Source: Planctomycetales bacterium (GTDB lineage Bacteria; Planctomycetota; Planctomycetia; Planctomycetales; Planctomycetaceae). Taken from it: a DNA stretch of 64,000 bases. Below are positions 35,867-46,300 of this stretch, piece after piece. The notes under the pieces are model-generated. The model made no database searches and had not been told where the DNA came from. It saw only the letters and a program-made list of their open reading frames with translations. Location of the stretch: positions 186,001 through 250,000 of the forward strand of contig JANQPT010000041.1 in the NCBI GenBank assembly GCA_028285345.1, written 5' to 3'. Numbering within the stretch: position 1 is the first letter of the stretch; every line of letters starts with the position of its first letter. A program made the translations under genes and the position numbers.

Positions 35867-38080
35867 ATGGAGCGTATTTTGCATCGGGTGGTCGGCGTCT
35901 GGCTGATCTGTGTTTTCTCAATTCAAGTCGGCGTCGCCGACGATCAGCGCGGCAAGCGGCCGATCCGATTTGAGGACGTTTACGGGCCGGAAGCGAAGAT
36001 CAATCCTTTCGCCAATCCGTCTCCCCGGTTTTCCTGGCTGCCGGACGGGCAGCATCTGCTCCGCAAGCAACACGGCCGCCACGCGAAAGTCCATGTCGCG
36101 ACCGGCGAAGAGTCGCCTAGTTTTAATAGCGCGGCAATCGCCGACAGTCTGCAACTGCTACCGGGGATCGGCTCGGATCGCGCAGAAAAAATGTCGCAAC
36201 TGGCAGGCGCGATATTCAATCCAAACCACGATGCGGCGGTGATCGCTCATGACAACGACCTCTATCTGTGCCGATTGGACGGCAGCCACTCTTGCCGGCT
36301 GACCGATGCCGACGGCAAAGAAGAACTGGCCGCCTTCAGTCCCGACGGCCAATTCGTGGCGTTCGTCCGTCGCAATGATCTTTACCTCGTGGATGTCGCC
36401 ACCCAAACTGAACGGCGGCTGACGACCGATGGCAGTGAACTGGTCCACAATGGCATCGCCGATTGGGTGTACTACGAAGAAGTGTTCGATCGAAATGAGC
36501 GCACATTTTGGTTCAGCGGCGACGGCAAGCAAATCGCCTTTCTACGGTTTGACGATCGCCCCGTGACGGAATATGTGATTCCCAACAATGTACGTGTCGC
36601 TCAAACGCTTGAACGGACGCGATATCCTCAAGCCGGGACACCCAATCCGCTCGTGAGTGTCGGCGTCGCCGGCGTTGAGGGGACGGACGTGCGGTGGGTC
36701 GATCTTTCGGCCTATCCTGCGGATGACCGGCTTGTTGTGCGGGTGGGATGGCTGCCCGATCATCGGTCGCTTTACCTGTATGTCCAAAACCGGATTCAAA
36801 CCTGGTTGGATGTCCTTGTGCTCAAGCCCGGAAACGCCGTGCCTGAGCGTCTGCTGCGGCAGACGACTTCAGCCTGGGTCAATGTCCCTGGCCCACCACG
36901 ATTTCTCAAGGACGGTTCGTTTTTGCTGACCGATGAAAAATCGGGCTTCCGGCACATTTCCCGGTACTCGGCTACGGGGCAACATCTGATGACGCTCACC
37001 GCAGGTGAGTGGGAAGTCGATCGCATTGATCATGTCGATGAGGCCGGCAGCTGGGTCTATTTTACTGCGAACGAGGCGTCACCGTTGGAAAGGCACCTCT
37101 ATCGTGTGCCGATCGGCGGCGGGGCGCCGCAGCGGCTGACGCCCGACAGCGGAACTCATCGCGTCCGATTCTCAGCGACAGGGAAACACTATTTCGATTC
37201 GTTCAGCAACGACGGCACGCCGCCGATCACCGAGTTGCGGGATGCCGATGGGAAACTCTTGCGGCGCTTGCATGAATCGAAGAATGCGGCACTTGAACCG
37301 TTTCAACTCGGCAAACTCAAACGGGTACAGATTCAAGCTCGCGACGGTGTACTCCTCCACGCCACGCTTTTGAAACCGCCCAACTTTGAGTCGTCGCGAC
37401 AATTCCCCGTTTGGTGCCGGGTCTATGGAGGGCCGGACTACCCCATGCTCACAAACCGCTGGGCGAAGTCACACCGGCTCTTCGACGAGGTGCTGGCCGC
37501 GCAAGGGATTGTCGTAGTTCGCATCGACCCGCGTTCCGCCGGCGCCGGGGGCATCCGCAACGCTTGGCAGGCTTACCGTCAATTGGGCCGCATTGAGCTG
37601 CGCGATTTGGAGGACGCGGTCGGTTGGCTGAAGTCCCAAAGTTGGGTCGACGGCAATCGGATCGGAATTGAAGGCCATAGTTACGGCGGATTCTTAGCCG
37701 CCTATGCCTTAACGCACAGCCGCCTGTTTTCCGCGGGAATCGCCGGTGCGCCGGTCACCGACTGGCGAAATTATGACACCATTTACACCGAACGGTATAT
37801 GGATACACCTGCGGCCAATCCGGAAGGCTACGACGCGTCCTCGGTCGTCAAAGCTGCCGGAAATCTGCACGGCCGGCTGCTGCTGATGCACGGCCTGTTA
37901 GACGACAACGTGCATGCCCAACACAGCATTCGTCTCGCTGCCGCATTGCAGAAGGCAAATCAACAATTTGAGATCATGATCTATCCCCGAGCCCGCCACG
38001 GCATTTTCGGCACACACTCCGCCAGACTCAGGTACGACTTCATCCTGAAAACGATGCAGCCGGGTCGCGGCAGCAAGTAG
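35867..38080 (+). CDS. DPP4-like S9 prolyl peptidase, secreted
   Basis: Product of 737 residues. ATG at 35867 begins a signal peptide (MERILHRVVGVWLICVFSIQ, then VGVADD); a TTG at 35831 is less likely. The N-terminal beta-propeller (about 40-480) contains DWVYYEEVFDR, the double-glutamate motif that grips the free N-terminus of substrates in dipeptidyl peptidase IV. The alpha/beta-hydrolase domain follows with the triad Ser605 in GHSYGG, Asp679 in GLLDDNVH and His711 in ARHGIFG. The enzyme should release X-Pro or X-Ala dipeptides outside the cytoplasm, serving peptide nutrition. It is divergent from the WD40 gene, with 182 bp between them. Confidence 0.93.
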   Translation: MERILHRVVGVWLICVFSIQVGVADDQRGKRPIRFEDVYGPEAKINPFANPSPRFSWLPDGQHLLRKQHGRHAKVHVATGEESPSFNSAAIADSLQLLPGIGSDRAEKMSQLAGAIFNPNHDAAVIAHDNDLYLCRLDGSHSCRLTDADGKEELAAFSPDGQFVAFVRRNDLYLVDVATQTERRLTTDGSELVHNGIADWVYYEEVFDRNERTFWFSGDGKQIAFLRFDDRPVTEYVIPNNVRVAQTLERTRYPQAGTPNPLVSVGVAGVEGTDVRWVDLSAYPADDRLVVRVGWLPDHRSLYLYVQNRIQTWLDVLVLKPGNAVPERLLRQTTSAWVNVPGPPRFLKDGSFLLTDEKSGFRHISRYSATGQHLMTLTAGEWEVDRIDHVDEAGSWVYFTANEASPLERHLYRVPIGGGAPQRLTPDSGTHRVRFSATGKHYFDSFSNDGTPPITELRDADGKLLRRLHESKNAALEPFQLGKLKRVQIQARDGVLLHATLLKPPNFESSRQFPVWCRVYGGPDYPMLTNRWAKSHRLFDEVLAAQGIVVVRIDPRSAGAGGIRNAWQAYRQLGRIELRDLEDAVGWLKSQSWVDGNRIGIEGHSYGGFLAAYALTHSRLFSAGIAGAPVTDWRNYDTIYTERYMDTPAANPEGYDASSVVKAAGNLHGRLLLMHGLLDDNVHAQHSIRLAAALQKANQQFEIMIYPRARHGIFGTHSARLRYDFILKTMQPGRGSK

Positions 38081-38130
38081 AGATTCTCCGTGGGCCGCGT
38101 CTCAGACTTTCGTCGACGAGCAATCTACAA

Positions 38131-38213
38131 CTGGTTTCAAAACCCTCTGACGCGTGTCGCAGCCACTTGTATGTTAGTGTCTTGAACAGGCGCAACCGGG
38201 TTTTGAAACTGGT
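38131..38213 (-). repeat. 83-bp interspersed repeat, copy 2
   Basis: This is the reverse-orientation partner of the repeat at 26298-26380, the same length and gap-free, with the terminal GTTTCAAAACCC inverted repeats better preserved than in copy 1. It starts one base after the TAG of the P-type ATPase gene, so it sits exactly at the 3' end of that transcript and might act in termination or mRNA end protection. Confidence 0.85.
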
Positions 38214-38214
38214 C

Positions 38215-40425
38215 CTACACAGATGCGGACCTAAGCAATCGCAGGCCGTTAAAAATGACGAGCAGCGACGCACCCATGTCCGCCGCGATCGCCATCCACA
38301 GTGAAGCGAGCCCCACGAGCGCCAACAGCACAAACACGAATTTGATTCCCAGCGCAAAGCCGATGTTCTGGCGGACGACCGCTAACGTGCGCCGCGCGTG
38401 AGCAATCAGCCAGGGGATCCTGGTCAGGTCGTCGGACATCAGCGCCACGTCGGCCGTTTCGATCGCCGCGTCTGTGCCGATCGCTCCCATGGCAACTCCG
38501 ACGGTCGCGGCGGCAAGCGCTGGCGCGTCATTAACTCCGTCACCCACCATCCCCACGGTGACGCCTTCCTGTTCTAAGTTGCGTACCAAGCGCAGCTTGT
38601 CTTCGGGAAAGCATTCCGCGTGGAACGTGTCGAGGCCAAGTTGAGCGGCGATTGATCGGGCCGTGGGCTCGTTGTCGCCCGTCAGCATCTCGACGCGATC
38701 AATCCGTTGGCGATGTAGTGTCGCAATGACTGCGGCGGCATCTTCACGAACGGCGTCCGCAACGCCGATCAAGCCAATCACACTCCGGCGGCGTCCCACC
38801 GCGACCACCGAATGCCCCGCGTCTGCCAGCGCCAAGGCCGAATCGTGTACGGCCGGGGATTCGTCCGCGCGCTCGTGGACCAGACGATGGCTGCCGATCC
38901 AGCAGAGTTCGCCGTGGACGACCGCTTCGGCACCCCGCCCACTCAACAGCCGCTGCTCGTCGATCGGCGGCGGACTGACGTCAGCTCGTTCGGCCGCCTC
39001 TCTGATGGCGTGCGCTAGAGGATGACTGCTGTGTGATTCAACAGCGGCGGCAAGTGCGAGCACGTCGTCGCGTGTAAATCCGTCAACGGGGAGGACGGTC
39101 TGGACTTCAGGACGGCCCTCAGTCAGCGTACCAGTCTTGTCAAACGCGATCGCCCGCAGCGCCGCGCAGGCTTCCAGGTAGCGGCCCCCCTTAATTAGCA
39201 CACCCTGCCGGGAGGACGCTGTCAGCGCCGAGACGATGCTGACCGGCGTCGAGATCACCAAAGCGCAGGGGCACGCAATCACCAGCACCACCAGCCCGCG
39301 ATAAATCCATGGCTCCCAGGCAACGCCGGCGACGAGGGGAGGAAGGACCGCCAACGCCAACGCAAAGACCATCATAGCCGGCGTGTAATAGTGCGCGAAT
39401 CGCTCAACCCATTGCTGGCTGGGCGCCCGCGCGGCTTGGGCTTCTTCCACCAAATGCAGAATGCCGGCCAATGTCGAATCGGCGGCAGCGTGGGTGACTG
39501 TGCACTGAAGCGTGCCGTCAACGTTGATTGTCCCCGCATAGACTTGGTCGCCCTGTCGTTTAGAGACCGGCATTGATTCGCCCGTGATGGGGGCTTCATT
39601 GACCGACGATTCGCCCGTGAAGACCTCTCCGTCCAGCGGGATTTTTTCACCGGGAGCAACAATGATGACTCGCCCTGGAGCGAGTTCCTCGACGGCGACC
39701 ACTGCAATGTTGCCTGCCGCGTCCACGCAGCGCGCGGTGGTGGGTGAGAGGTCCATCAACGCGCTGATCGCCCGCCGAGCGCGGCCCATACTCCAGTGCT
39801 CCAACAGCAGCGCCAAACAAAACAGGCAAGAAACTGTAGCCGCCTCGAACCACTCACCGAGCGCGATCGCACCCGAGACGGCGACCGTCATCAGCAAGTT
39901 CATGTCCGGCCGTAGTCGCCGTAACGACGCCCACGCTTTGGGAACGACGAGCCAGAGTCCGGAAAGAATCGCGATCGTATACAACGCGCGCGAGGCGAGC
40001 GGCACGACCGAAGTGCCGCCATGCCCGAGTGCGGACAAGAGGCTGCCGCTGCTAAAGACATGCAGACTTAATCCAGTCAGAAGAGACGCGGCGGAAAGGA
40101 CCGTCAACAGCAGTTGCAAGTGCGTCCGCCACCAGGGCGCGGCTTCCGACGAAGCCGTTTCCGACCACGGTTCGGCGTTCATGCCCGCGTCGGCGATTCC
40201 GGCGAGGATGTCATCCTTTGAGATCACGTCCGGATCGAATGCCACCGTGATCCGGCTCTTGAAGATGTCGAACTTAAGATCGACAATGCCGGCCAGACGG
40301 CCGACCGATTGTTCAAGTTGCCGCACCTCTTCGGCACAATCCAACTCGGCGACGCGATATTGAACCGATCGGGAGGAGGCTGAATGCGGTCGTTCCTTAA
40401 CGGAATCTGGCGTGTTCCCGGTCAA
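38215..40425 (-). CDS. Zn/Cd/Pb-type P1B heavy-metal ATPase
   Basis: Product of 736 residues, normal for the ZntA/CadA group. The only workable start is TTG at 40425, since no ATG or GTG precedes the conserved region and an in-frame stop lies three codons upstream. An N-terminal HMA domain (about 20-88) has LDCAEEV in place of CxxC, leaving one cysteine plus acidic residues. Membrane helices, TGES, the transport motif CPC (VIACPCALVIST) and the phosphorylation site DKTGTLT follow. SHPLAHAI and GDGVNDAPAL are also present. The last helices have GIKFVFVLL and ADMGASLL, the Lys and Asp typical of the Zn(II)/Cd(II)/Pb(II) subgroup. It exports toxic divalent metals at the cost of ATP. A WYL regulator gene lies upstream; no MerR- or ArsR-type regulator is near. 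Confidence 0.95.
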   Translation of the reverse strand: MTGNTPDSVKERPHSASSRSVQYRVAELDCAEEVRQLEQSVGRLAGIVDLKFDIFKSRITVAFDPDVISKDDILAGIADAGMNAEPWSETASSEAAPWWRTHLQLLLTVLSAASLLTGLSLHVFSSGSLLSALGHGGTSVVPLASRALYTIAILSGLWLVVPKAWASLRRLRPDMNLLMTVAVSGAIALGEWFEAATVSCLFCLALLLEHWSMGRARRAISALMDLSPTTARCVDAAGNIAVVAVEELAPGRVIIVAPGEKIPLDGEVFTGESSVNEAPITGESMPVSKRQGDQVYAGTINVDGTLQCTVTHAAADSTLAGILHLVEEAQAARAPSQQWVERFAHYYTPAMMVFALALAVLPPLVAGVAWEPWIYRGLVVLVIACPCALVISTPVSIVSALTASSRQGVLIKGGRYLEACAALRAIAFDKTGTLTEGRPEVQTVLPVDGFTRDDVLALAAAVESHSSHPLAHAIREAAERADVSPPPIDEQRLLSGRGAEAVVHGELCWIGSHRLVHERADESPAVHDSALALADAGHSVVAVGRRRSVIGLIGVADAVREDAAAVIATLHRQRIDRVEMLTGDNEPTARSIAAQLGLDTFHAECFPEDKLRLVRNLEQEGVTVGMVGDGVNDAPALAAATVGVAMGAIGTDAAIETADVALMSDDLTRIPWLIAHARRTLAVVRQNIGFALGIKFVFVLLALVGLASLWMAIAADMGASLLVIFNGLRLLRSASV

Positions 40426-40562
40426 AGTCGGTTAGCTCTCATGTGGCCGCCGCTCAAAGCGCAGGCGCGACCGCGCGCCGTGGTTGATTGTGATATCTAA
40501 AAGCATATGCCGTTGATCACACCGCGGTCAATTTGAACCGCAAATTGCGGCCTCGGTGAGCT

Positions 40563-40588
40563 TGGGGGCGGACGAACGTCCGCCCCCA
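40563..40588 (-). terminator. GC-rich hairpin after the WYL regulator gene
   Basis: TGGGGGCGGACG (40563-40574) and CGTCCGCCCCCA (40577-40588) pair perfectly over 12 bp, 30 nt beyond the regulator stop on the minus strand. No U-tract follows, so the terminator call is moderate. Confidence 0.55.
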
Positions 40589-40618
40589 GCCACTCTGAAG
40601 AGTCATTTCTCACAAAGC

Positions 40619-41632
40619 CTACGCAGTATCATCCGACGGCACCGCCGTCTCCAACTCGCGAGCGTAAGTTTGCATCATGCCGGCGATACGCTGTGCGATC
40701 AACTGTCGCAGCTTGGCCGGCTTGAGAACCTCGGCCTGGTCTCCATAGCCCAAGATCCACCATGAGATTTCATTGAGTCCGTCGACTTGCACGGAAAAGT
40801 CCATCGTGCCGTCCTTGTTCCAATGGACCTGCTGAGTCTTGTGCCAGCGGACCTCGGCAACGTTATGGGCGACCATTTTCTGAAACCGCACCGTCACCTT
40901 CTTGCTCTTGCCCGGCTCGCGGATGAGATGCCACGCGTTGCCCAAATAGCGCTCCAGCGAAAACCGGGGCGGGATCTGATAGCAACGGTCAAGTAGTTCT
41001 GCGTGCCGCACGCGGCTCAGATTGAATGTGCGGACCTCGCGGTGCATTGTCGAGCGACCAATCACATACCAACTGCGGCGAATGAACAATAGCCGATACG
41101 GATGAACGACAGTGCAGATCTCTTCCCACTCGGTCAGACTTTGATAGCGAATGCGCACAGAGCGACGCGCGGTAATCGCGTGCACAAATTGCTCGTATGC
41201 CGGGCGCCCCTCGGTCATTGTGTTGTGAGAATCAAGACGGACTTCCATCGATTGTGTTACTTCGTTGAGCTGCTCACGCAAGTGTTGCGGCAAATTGCTG
41301 GCCAGCTTCAGCGCCGCGCTCCGTGCCCCCTCCTGAAACGGCACGCCACGGTCCCGGTCCGCCAATTCATAGCAGAGCGTCAGCAACGCCAACGCCTCAT
41401 CCAGCTTAAAATCGGTCGGCGGAAGGTACATATTCGACGGCAGAGAATAGCCCTGCTGTTGCTCGTCGTAACGGACGTGAATTCCGCCCTCCTGGAGCGT
41501 ATTGAGGTAGCGGAAAATCGTCCGCCGACTAACGCCGCACATTTCGGCCAGCTGCGCTGCGTTATGATTTCGACCCGATTGCAACAGCTGAACCAATTGC
41601 AGTAACCGGTGGACGCGCTCAACCGCAGACAT
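40619..41632 (-). CDS. HTH-WYL transcriptional regulator
   Basis: Product of 337 residues from ATG 41632 (MSAVERVHRLLQLVQLL); the frame is open to 41680 without support. A DeoR-type winged helix comes first (about 5-60: AAQLAEMCGVSRRTIFRYLN, then LQEGGIHVRYDEQQQGYSL). A WYL domain follows (about 130-240) with RSVRIRYQSL, VVHPYRLLFIRRSWYVIG and VRTFNLSRVRHAELLD. The C-terminal WCX region (about 250-337) includes VRFQKMVAHNVAEVRW. WYL regulators sense nucleic acid fragments or nucleotide ligands and control DNA damage, defence or metabolic genes. It could control itself and the downstream metal ATPase gene on the same strand, or the divergent kinase gene. A hairpin follows its stop. Confidence 0.9.
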   Translation of the reverse strand: MSAVERVHRLLQLVQLLQSGRNHNAAQLAEMCGVSRRTIFRYLNTLQEGGIHVRYDEQQQGYSLPSNMYLPPTDFKLDEALALLTLCYELADRDRGVPFQEGARSAALKLASNLPQHLREQLNEVTQSMEVRLDSHNTMTEGRPAYEQFVHAITARRSVRIRYQSLTEWEEICTVVHPYRLLFIRRSWYVIGRSTMHREVRTFNLSRVRHAELLDRCYQIPPRFSLERYLGNAWHLIREPGKSKKVTVRFQKMVAHNVAEVRWHKTQQVHWNKDGTMDFSVQVDGLNEISWWILGYGDQAEVLKPAKLRQLIAQRIAGMMQTYARELETAVPSDDTA

Positions 41633-41837
41633 CGCAGAGTCACCCAATCTGAAAAAACTTGAAAAATCGACGCAAAACATCGGGCCTGGGGCAGACCATA
41701 ACTATGCGGCGTTGCGCCTGCGGAAGCTCGGGAACAAGGCTCGGGACGATGGTCGCTGCAATCAACGGCAAGAATTGAGCGGCTGATCCGAGCGGCATGG
41801 TCCGGGCAACGTAGAACCAGAGACAAATTCGTTCCGG

Positions 41838-41867
41838 TTGCCGGCGAAATTGATATACTACTATAAA
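41838..41867 (+). promoter_or_regulatory. Possible sigma-70-like promoter of the kinase gene
   Basis: TTGCCG at 41838-41843 and TATAAA at 41862-41867 are 18 bp apart and lie about 60 bp upstream of the kinase ATG, in the gap between divergent genes. The AT-rich run here (TATACTACTATAAAC) stands out. Planctomycete promoters are not well enough known to me to be more certain. Confidence 0.3.
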
Positions 41868-41924
41868 CAAGCGGCTCTTATTTTTCATTCTCGTTGACTC
41901 AGCTAAATCGGGGAGGCTGAGACG

Positions 41925-43232
41925 ATGGCGGTCGGGGAATATGCAACCTCTTCAGGCAAGCGGCTGTCGATCCGTTCCATGCCGCCGGAACTGACCGCTC
42001 TGATTGAGCCCTACATGCATCAAAAGGAGTATTCCACCGGCGAATACCTGATGCGGCAGGGTGAAACCGCGCAGTCGATCATGGTCATCTCCAGCGGCGT
42101 CGTCGAAGTGTTCACGACCGACGCCTCAGGCAAACGACAACACATTAACAAAGTCAGTGCGGGCGACGTTTTGGGCGAGATGTCGCTGCTCACCGGCGAA
42201 AAACGGACCGCGAGCGTCGTGGCGCTCAGCGACGTCAAATCTCGCTTGCTCCCCGCCGGGCGGTTTCATCAAATAGCGCACCAGCATCCAGAATTGAGTG
42301 TCGTCCTCACACAACTCGTCGCCGACCGGCTGGCAGGCAAGGGCCCCGACGTCCTGCACGGAAAGTCGCTCAACGACTATCGCATCGTCCGCAGATTGGG
42401 ACGCGGCGGGATGTCGATTGTTTACGAGGCCGTTGACCCTGACGGGCGGCTGGTGGCTCTCAAGATGATGAGCCACAGCTTGGTGTACGATGAATATGCC
42501 CGGGCGCAGTTCGAGCGCGAAGCCAAGATCATCGAATCGCTCGATCATGATAATATTGTGCGAGTCTACGGACGGTTTGCCGCGTTTCACTCCTACTTTC
42601 TCGTCATGGAACATTGCCGGGGCGCAAATCTGTCCGAGGTGATCAAACGCCAAGGCGCACTGCCGGCTGAAGAGATCAAGAAACTGCTCGGTCAACTGGC
42701 GCAGGCGCTGCTCAACGCACATCAAGCCGATTTGGTGCATCGCGACATTAAGCCGTCGAACGTAATGCTCACCGAAGAGGGCCAGATCAAACTCATGGAC
42801 TTCGGTCTGGCCGCGCCGGTATTTGATCAACGCTTGACCGATGAAGACAAGCATGTCGTCGGCACCCCGCGTTACATGGCGCCCGAACAGATGGCGGGCG
42901 AAATCGTCGGGCCTGCTGCGGACTACTTCGCTTTGGGCGGGGTGATCTACGAACTGCTGTCGGGCACGCCGCTGTTCAACGAGACGAAGCTGACCCAATT
43001 GCTGCGCCGGCACGCCGAATGGGATTTGCCTGACTTGGATGCCTTGCCGGAGACGCCCGGCAACTGGTGCCGACAACTCTTGGATCAGTGTCTGCAGCAG
43101 GACCCGAAGCAGCGGCGTCCTGAATTGCAGGAAGTGGCCACATGGGCCGCGCCGGTGGACATCCGTCTCCTGAGTACCGATCAGGTCAAGTCCGCTCAGG
43201 GAAGTTGGGAGGATGATACCATCATTGAATAG
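41925..43232 (+). CDS. Cyclic-nucleotide-binding domain fused to Ser/Thr protein kinase
   Basis: Product of 435 residues; ATG at 41925 with GGGAGG 8 nt upstream. Residues about 20-140 are a cNMP-binding domain (GEYLMRQGETAQSIMVISSG). Its phosphate-binding cassette GEMSLLTGEKRTAS keeps the Glu (85) and Arg (94) that hold the cyclic phosphate and ribose. Residues about 150-415 are a Hanks-type kinase with all key residues. These are the glycine loop LGRGGMSIVYEA, Lys180 in VALKMM, catalytic Asp274 in HRDIKPSN, Asp292 of DFG, and GTPRYMAPEQ. There is no membrane segment, so it is cytoplasmic. The order resembles eukaryotic cGMP-dependent kinase, where ligand binding frees the kinase. The same-strand cluster downstream includes an adenylate cyclase, a likely source of the ligand. 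Confidence 0.94.
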   Translation: MAVGEYATSSGKRLSIRSMPPELTALIEPYMHQKEYSTGEYLMRQGETAQSIMVISSGVVEVFTTDASGKRQHINKVSAGDVLGEMSLLTGEKRTASVVALSDVKSRLLPAGRFHQIAHQHPELSVVLTQLVADRLAGKGPDVLHGKSLNDYRIVRRLGRGGMSIVYEAVDPDGRLVALKMMSHSLVYDEYARAQFEREAKIIESLDHDNIVRVYGRFAAFHSYFLVMEHCRGANLSEVIKRQGALPAEEIKKLLGQLAQALLNAHQADLVHRDIKPSNVMLTEEGQIKLMDFGLAAPVFDQRLTDEDKHVVGTPRYMAPEQMAGEIVGPAADYFALGGVIYELLSGTPLFNETKLTQLLRRHAEWDLPDLDALPETPGNWCRQLLDQCLQQDPKQRRPELQEVATWAAPVDIRLLSTDQVKSAQGSWEDDTIIE

Positions 43233-43372
43233 TGTCATCCGCCGGCGACGGGCGGGCCATTTGAAAATATCTTGCCTTCCCCAAAATGCGAAAGTAGGCT
43301 GAACGAACTGGACACTTGTCACCATGTTCCCTCAGTTCGTCCCTCGCGGATTAGAATCTCCCTCCTCTCATC

Positions 43373-46300
43373 ATGAAGTTCGGAATCGCTTTTCGAATCG
43401 GCGCCCTGGCGACCGGACTGGTGATCATCACCGCCGCCACGCTCGGCTTGCTGATGTTTCAACAGTCTGAACGGATTCTCAAGGAGCACGAGCAAACCGA
43501 CTTTCGTGACGACGGCTATAACAGCGGGTTACGTTTGCTGGCGGAAATCGCCGCATTGCGCGAGGACGTGTTGCGGCTGGCCGGACTGCCCGACGTCGAG
43601 CAGATCGTCGCCACGCGGCAAGACGGCAACGGACGGACCGACGAGCAACTGCTCAAGGCCCTGGCAGAGCAGTTTCAAAAGACGATGCAGGAGAAGCCAT
43701 ACGATCAGATCCGTCTGATCGGCAAGGACGGGGACGGCCGGGAAATTGTCCGCGTGGAACGCGTTATTGGCGAGGTCGAGAATGAGGAAATTGGGTATCG
43801 GGTCGAAATCGATCCCGACCGCCGAAAGGGAAACGCGGACTACTTTACGGAGACACAAAAACTCGATCCGCAGCAAGTCTACCTTTCGGAAATCGACTTG
43901 AATCGTGAAGGTGCGGACCGTCATGTTGAATATGACCCCAATGCGGATGAGCCGTTCACACCCGTCTTACGCGCTGCAGTGCAAGTATTAGATGACCAAG
44001 GTGAGTTCTTTGGCATTCTGGTCATCAATCTCGACTTTCGTGAGCTGGCCGAGGATATCCAATCGTCACGATTGCTAACCTATCTGACGAATGACCGCGG
44101 CGATTTCCTGATCCATCCTGATCGTCGCAAGGAGTTCGTGTTCGACAAGGTCGACCGTGCGGAATGGAAGGCACAACATGAAGACCTCGGCGACGAGTAT
44201 CGTCTGCAGGACCATTTCCCCGTCTTCGGAGAAAATTTTCCGGACGAGGATTCAGAATCCGCGCCAAAGCCTGATCGCAATCAAGTGACGGATACTCATG
44301 TCGATACGACCAAGTGGCAACGGCGCGGTGTTGCGAACAATGGTCCCTTTCACGCATTAAAAACTTCCAGCGTGTCAGCGGATGAATACCTGGACGAGGC
44401 CACGATTGAAGGGTTGCCCATTTATCTGTTGGCCATTCACCTGCACGGTGGCAGAGTGGGAGACCGGTGGGAGGAATTCAATCGGACCTTGCAGAACATT
44501 GAATCGCAGTATTCTAGTATTCCCTTCATCATGGAGGTTTTTCGGGATACGAACGTGATCCGCATTCGCGGCACGAACGAAGATGACCTCAAACAGGTCT
44601 TGGCGACCCTTCAAGAAGAGTTTCCCGACATATTGGGCCCCGGCACCCAGTCGTCACTCGATCGGCTCGATACCTTTGCGCTGCATTTCCGCCGGCTGTA
44701 CTTTGATCCCGACAAGCCACAGCGACATTTGGGCATGGTTGTGGCGGCCAGCTACGAAGAGTTTCTCGCCGAAGGCAAGACCGTCCGCAACTACGCGTTG
44801 TGGGTCGTCGGCCTGCTGATTGCAGTCGGCGCTCTACTGGCGTTTCTGGTCTCCGGCGTTCTGATTCGCCCGCTACGGAGGATCAACGACGCCACAACCA
44901 GCTTAGCTGCCGGGAAGTTCGACGTCTCTCTTCCGGTCAGCGACAAGAGCGAAATCGGCGAACTGGCACGTTCGTTCGCCGTCATGGCGGCGCAGATTCA
45001 AGATCGCAATGCCGATCTCGCCGAGCGCGAAGCCCGCATGAGCGCCATTGTGGGCACCGCAGCTGAGGGAATCATTACTTGCAGCGGAATTGGCAGCATC
45101 CAGTCGCTTAACCAGGCGGCCGAGGAGATCTTCGGCTATTCCCAGAATGAAGCGAACGGTATGAACTTTAGTGTCTTGCTTGGACGTGAAGACAAACCAC
45201 AGCCCGAACTTTCCGGCGTCTCCTCTGCCTCGGCACCGACGCTGACTAAGTTCAGCGAAATCATGGAGCTTTCCAGCGAAACGATCGGACATCGAAAAGA
45301 CGGCACAAGATTTCCAATGGAGATCTCTGTCAGCGAAGTTCGCGTCGGCAAGCGGCGGTTGTTTACCGCGATTGTCCGCGACATCAGCGAACGCAAAGAA
45401 ACCGAACGCGAAATCCGCAGCCTAAACGAGCACCTGCAAGAAGCGAAAGTCCACCTGGAAAACCGTGTCCGGGAACGGACGTTGAAATTAGAGCAGGCCA
45501 ACGAAGAACTGTCGCTGGCCCGGGATGACGCCGAAGAAGCCAACCGCGCCAAGAGCGCGTTCCTCGCGCAAATGAGCCACGAACTGCGGACGCCGCTCAA
45601 TGCCATTATCGGATACGGCGAACTGTTGATCGAAGATGCCGAGGACGAGGGCAACCAGTCGCTGATCGACGACCTGCAAAAAATCATCGATGCCGGGCGG
45701 CATTTGCTCACGCTCATCAACGACATTCTCGACCTCTCCAAAATCGACGCCGGCAAGATGGAGCTGCACCTCGAGACTTTCGCAGTCAAGCCACTGATCG
45801 ACAGTGTGATCACTACCATCGATCCACTCGTGACGAAGAACGAAAACTCGCTGACCGTCCACTGCGCTGATGATATCGGCGAGATCCACGCCGATCACAC
45901 CCGCGTCCGGCAGGTGTTGCTGAACCTGCTGAGCAATGCCTGCAAGTTTACCGAGCGGGGCGAAATTGACCTGAATGTCAGTCGCAGCGACTTAAGCGGC
46001 GCAGAGCAGATCTGCTTTGCGGTCCGGGATACCGGAATCGGCCTGACCCCCGAACAGGTGGGCAAACTGTTTCAAACATTCACCCAGGCGGACAGTTCCA
46101 CGACACGCAAATACGGCGGCACCGGACTGGGGCTCTCTATCAGCCGCAAGATTTGCGAGCTGATGGGCGGCGGCATCGCCGTGGAGAGTACTGCCGACGT
46201 TGGCTCGACGTTTACGGTCACCTTGCCGATCAACGTGGAACAGCGCCCAGAGCCGGTCACGCCTGTGGAAGAACCAGACGAGCCGTTATTGCCCATTCCG

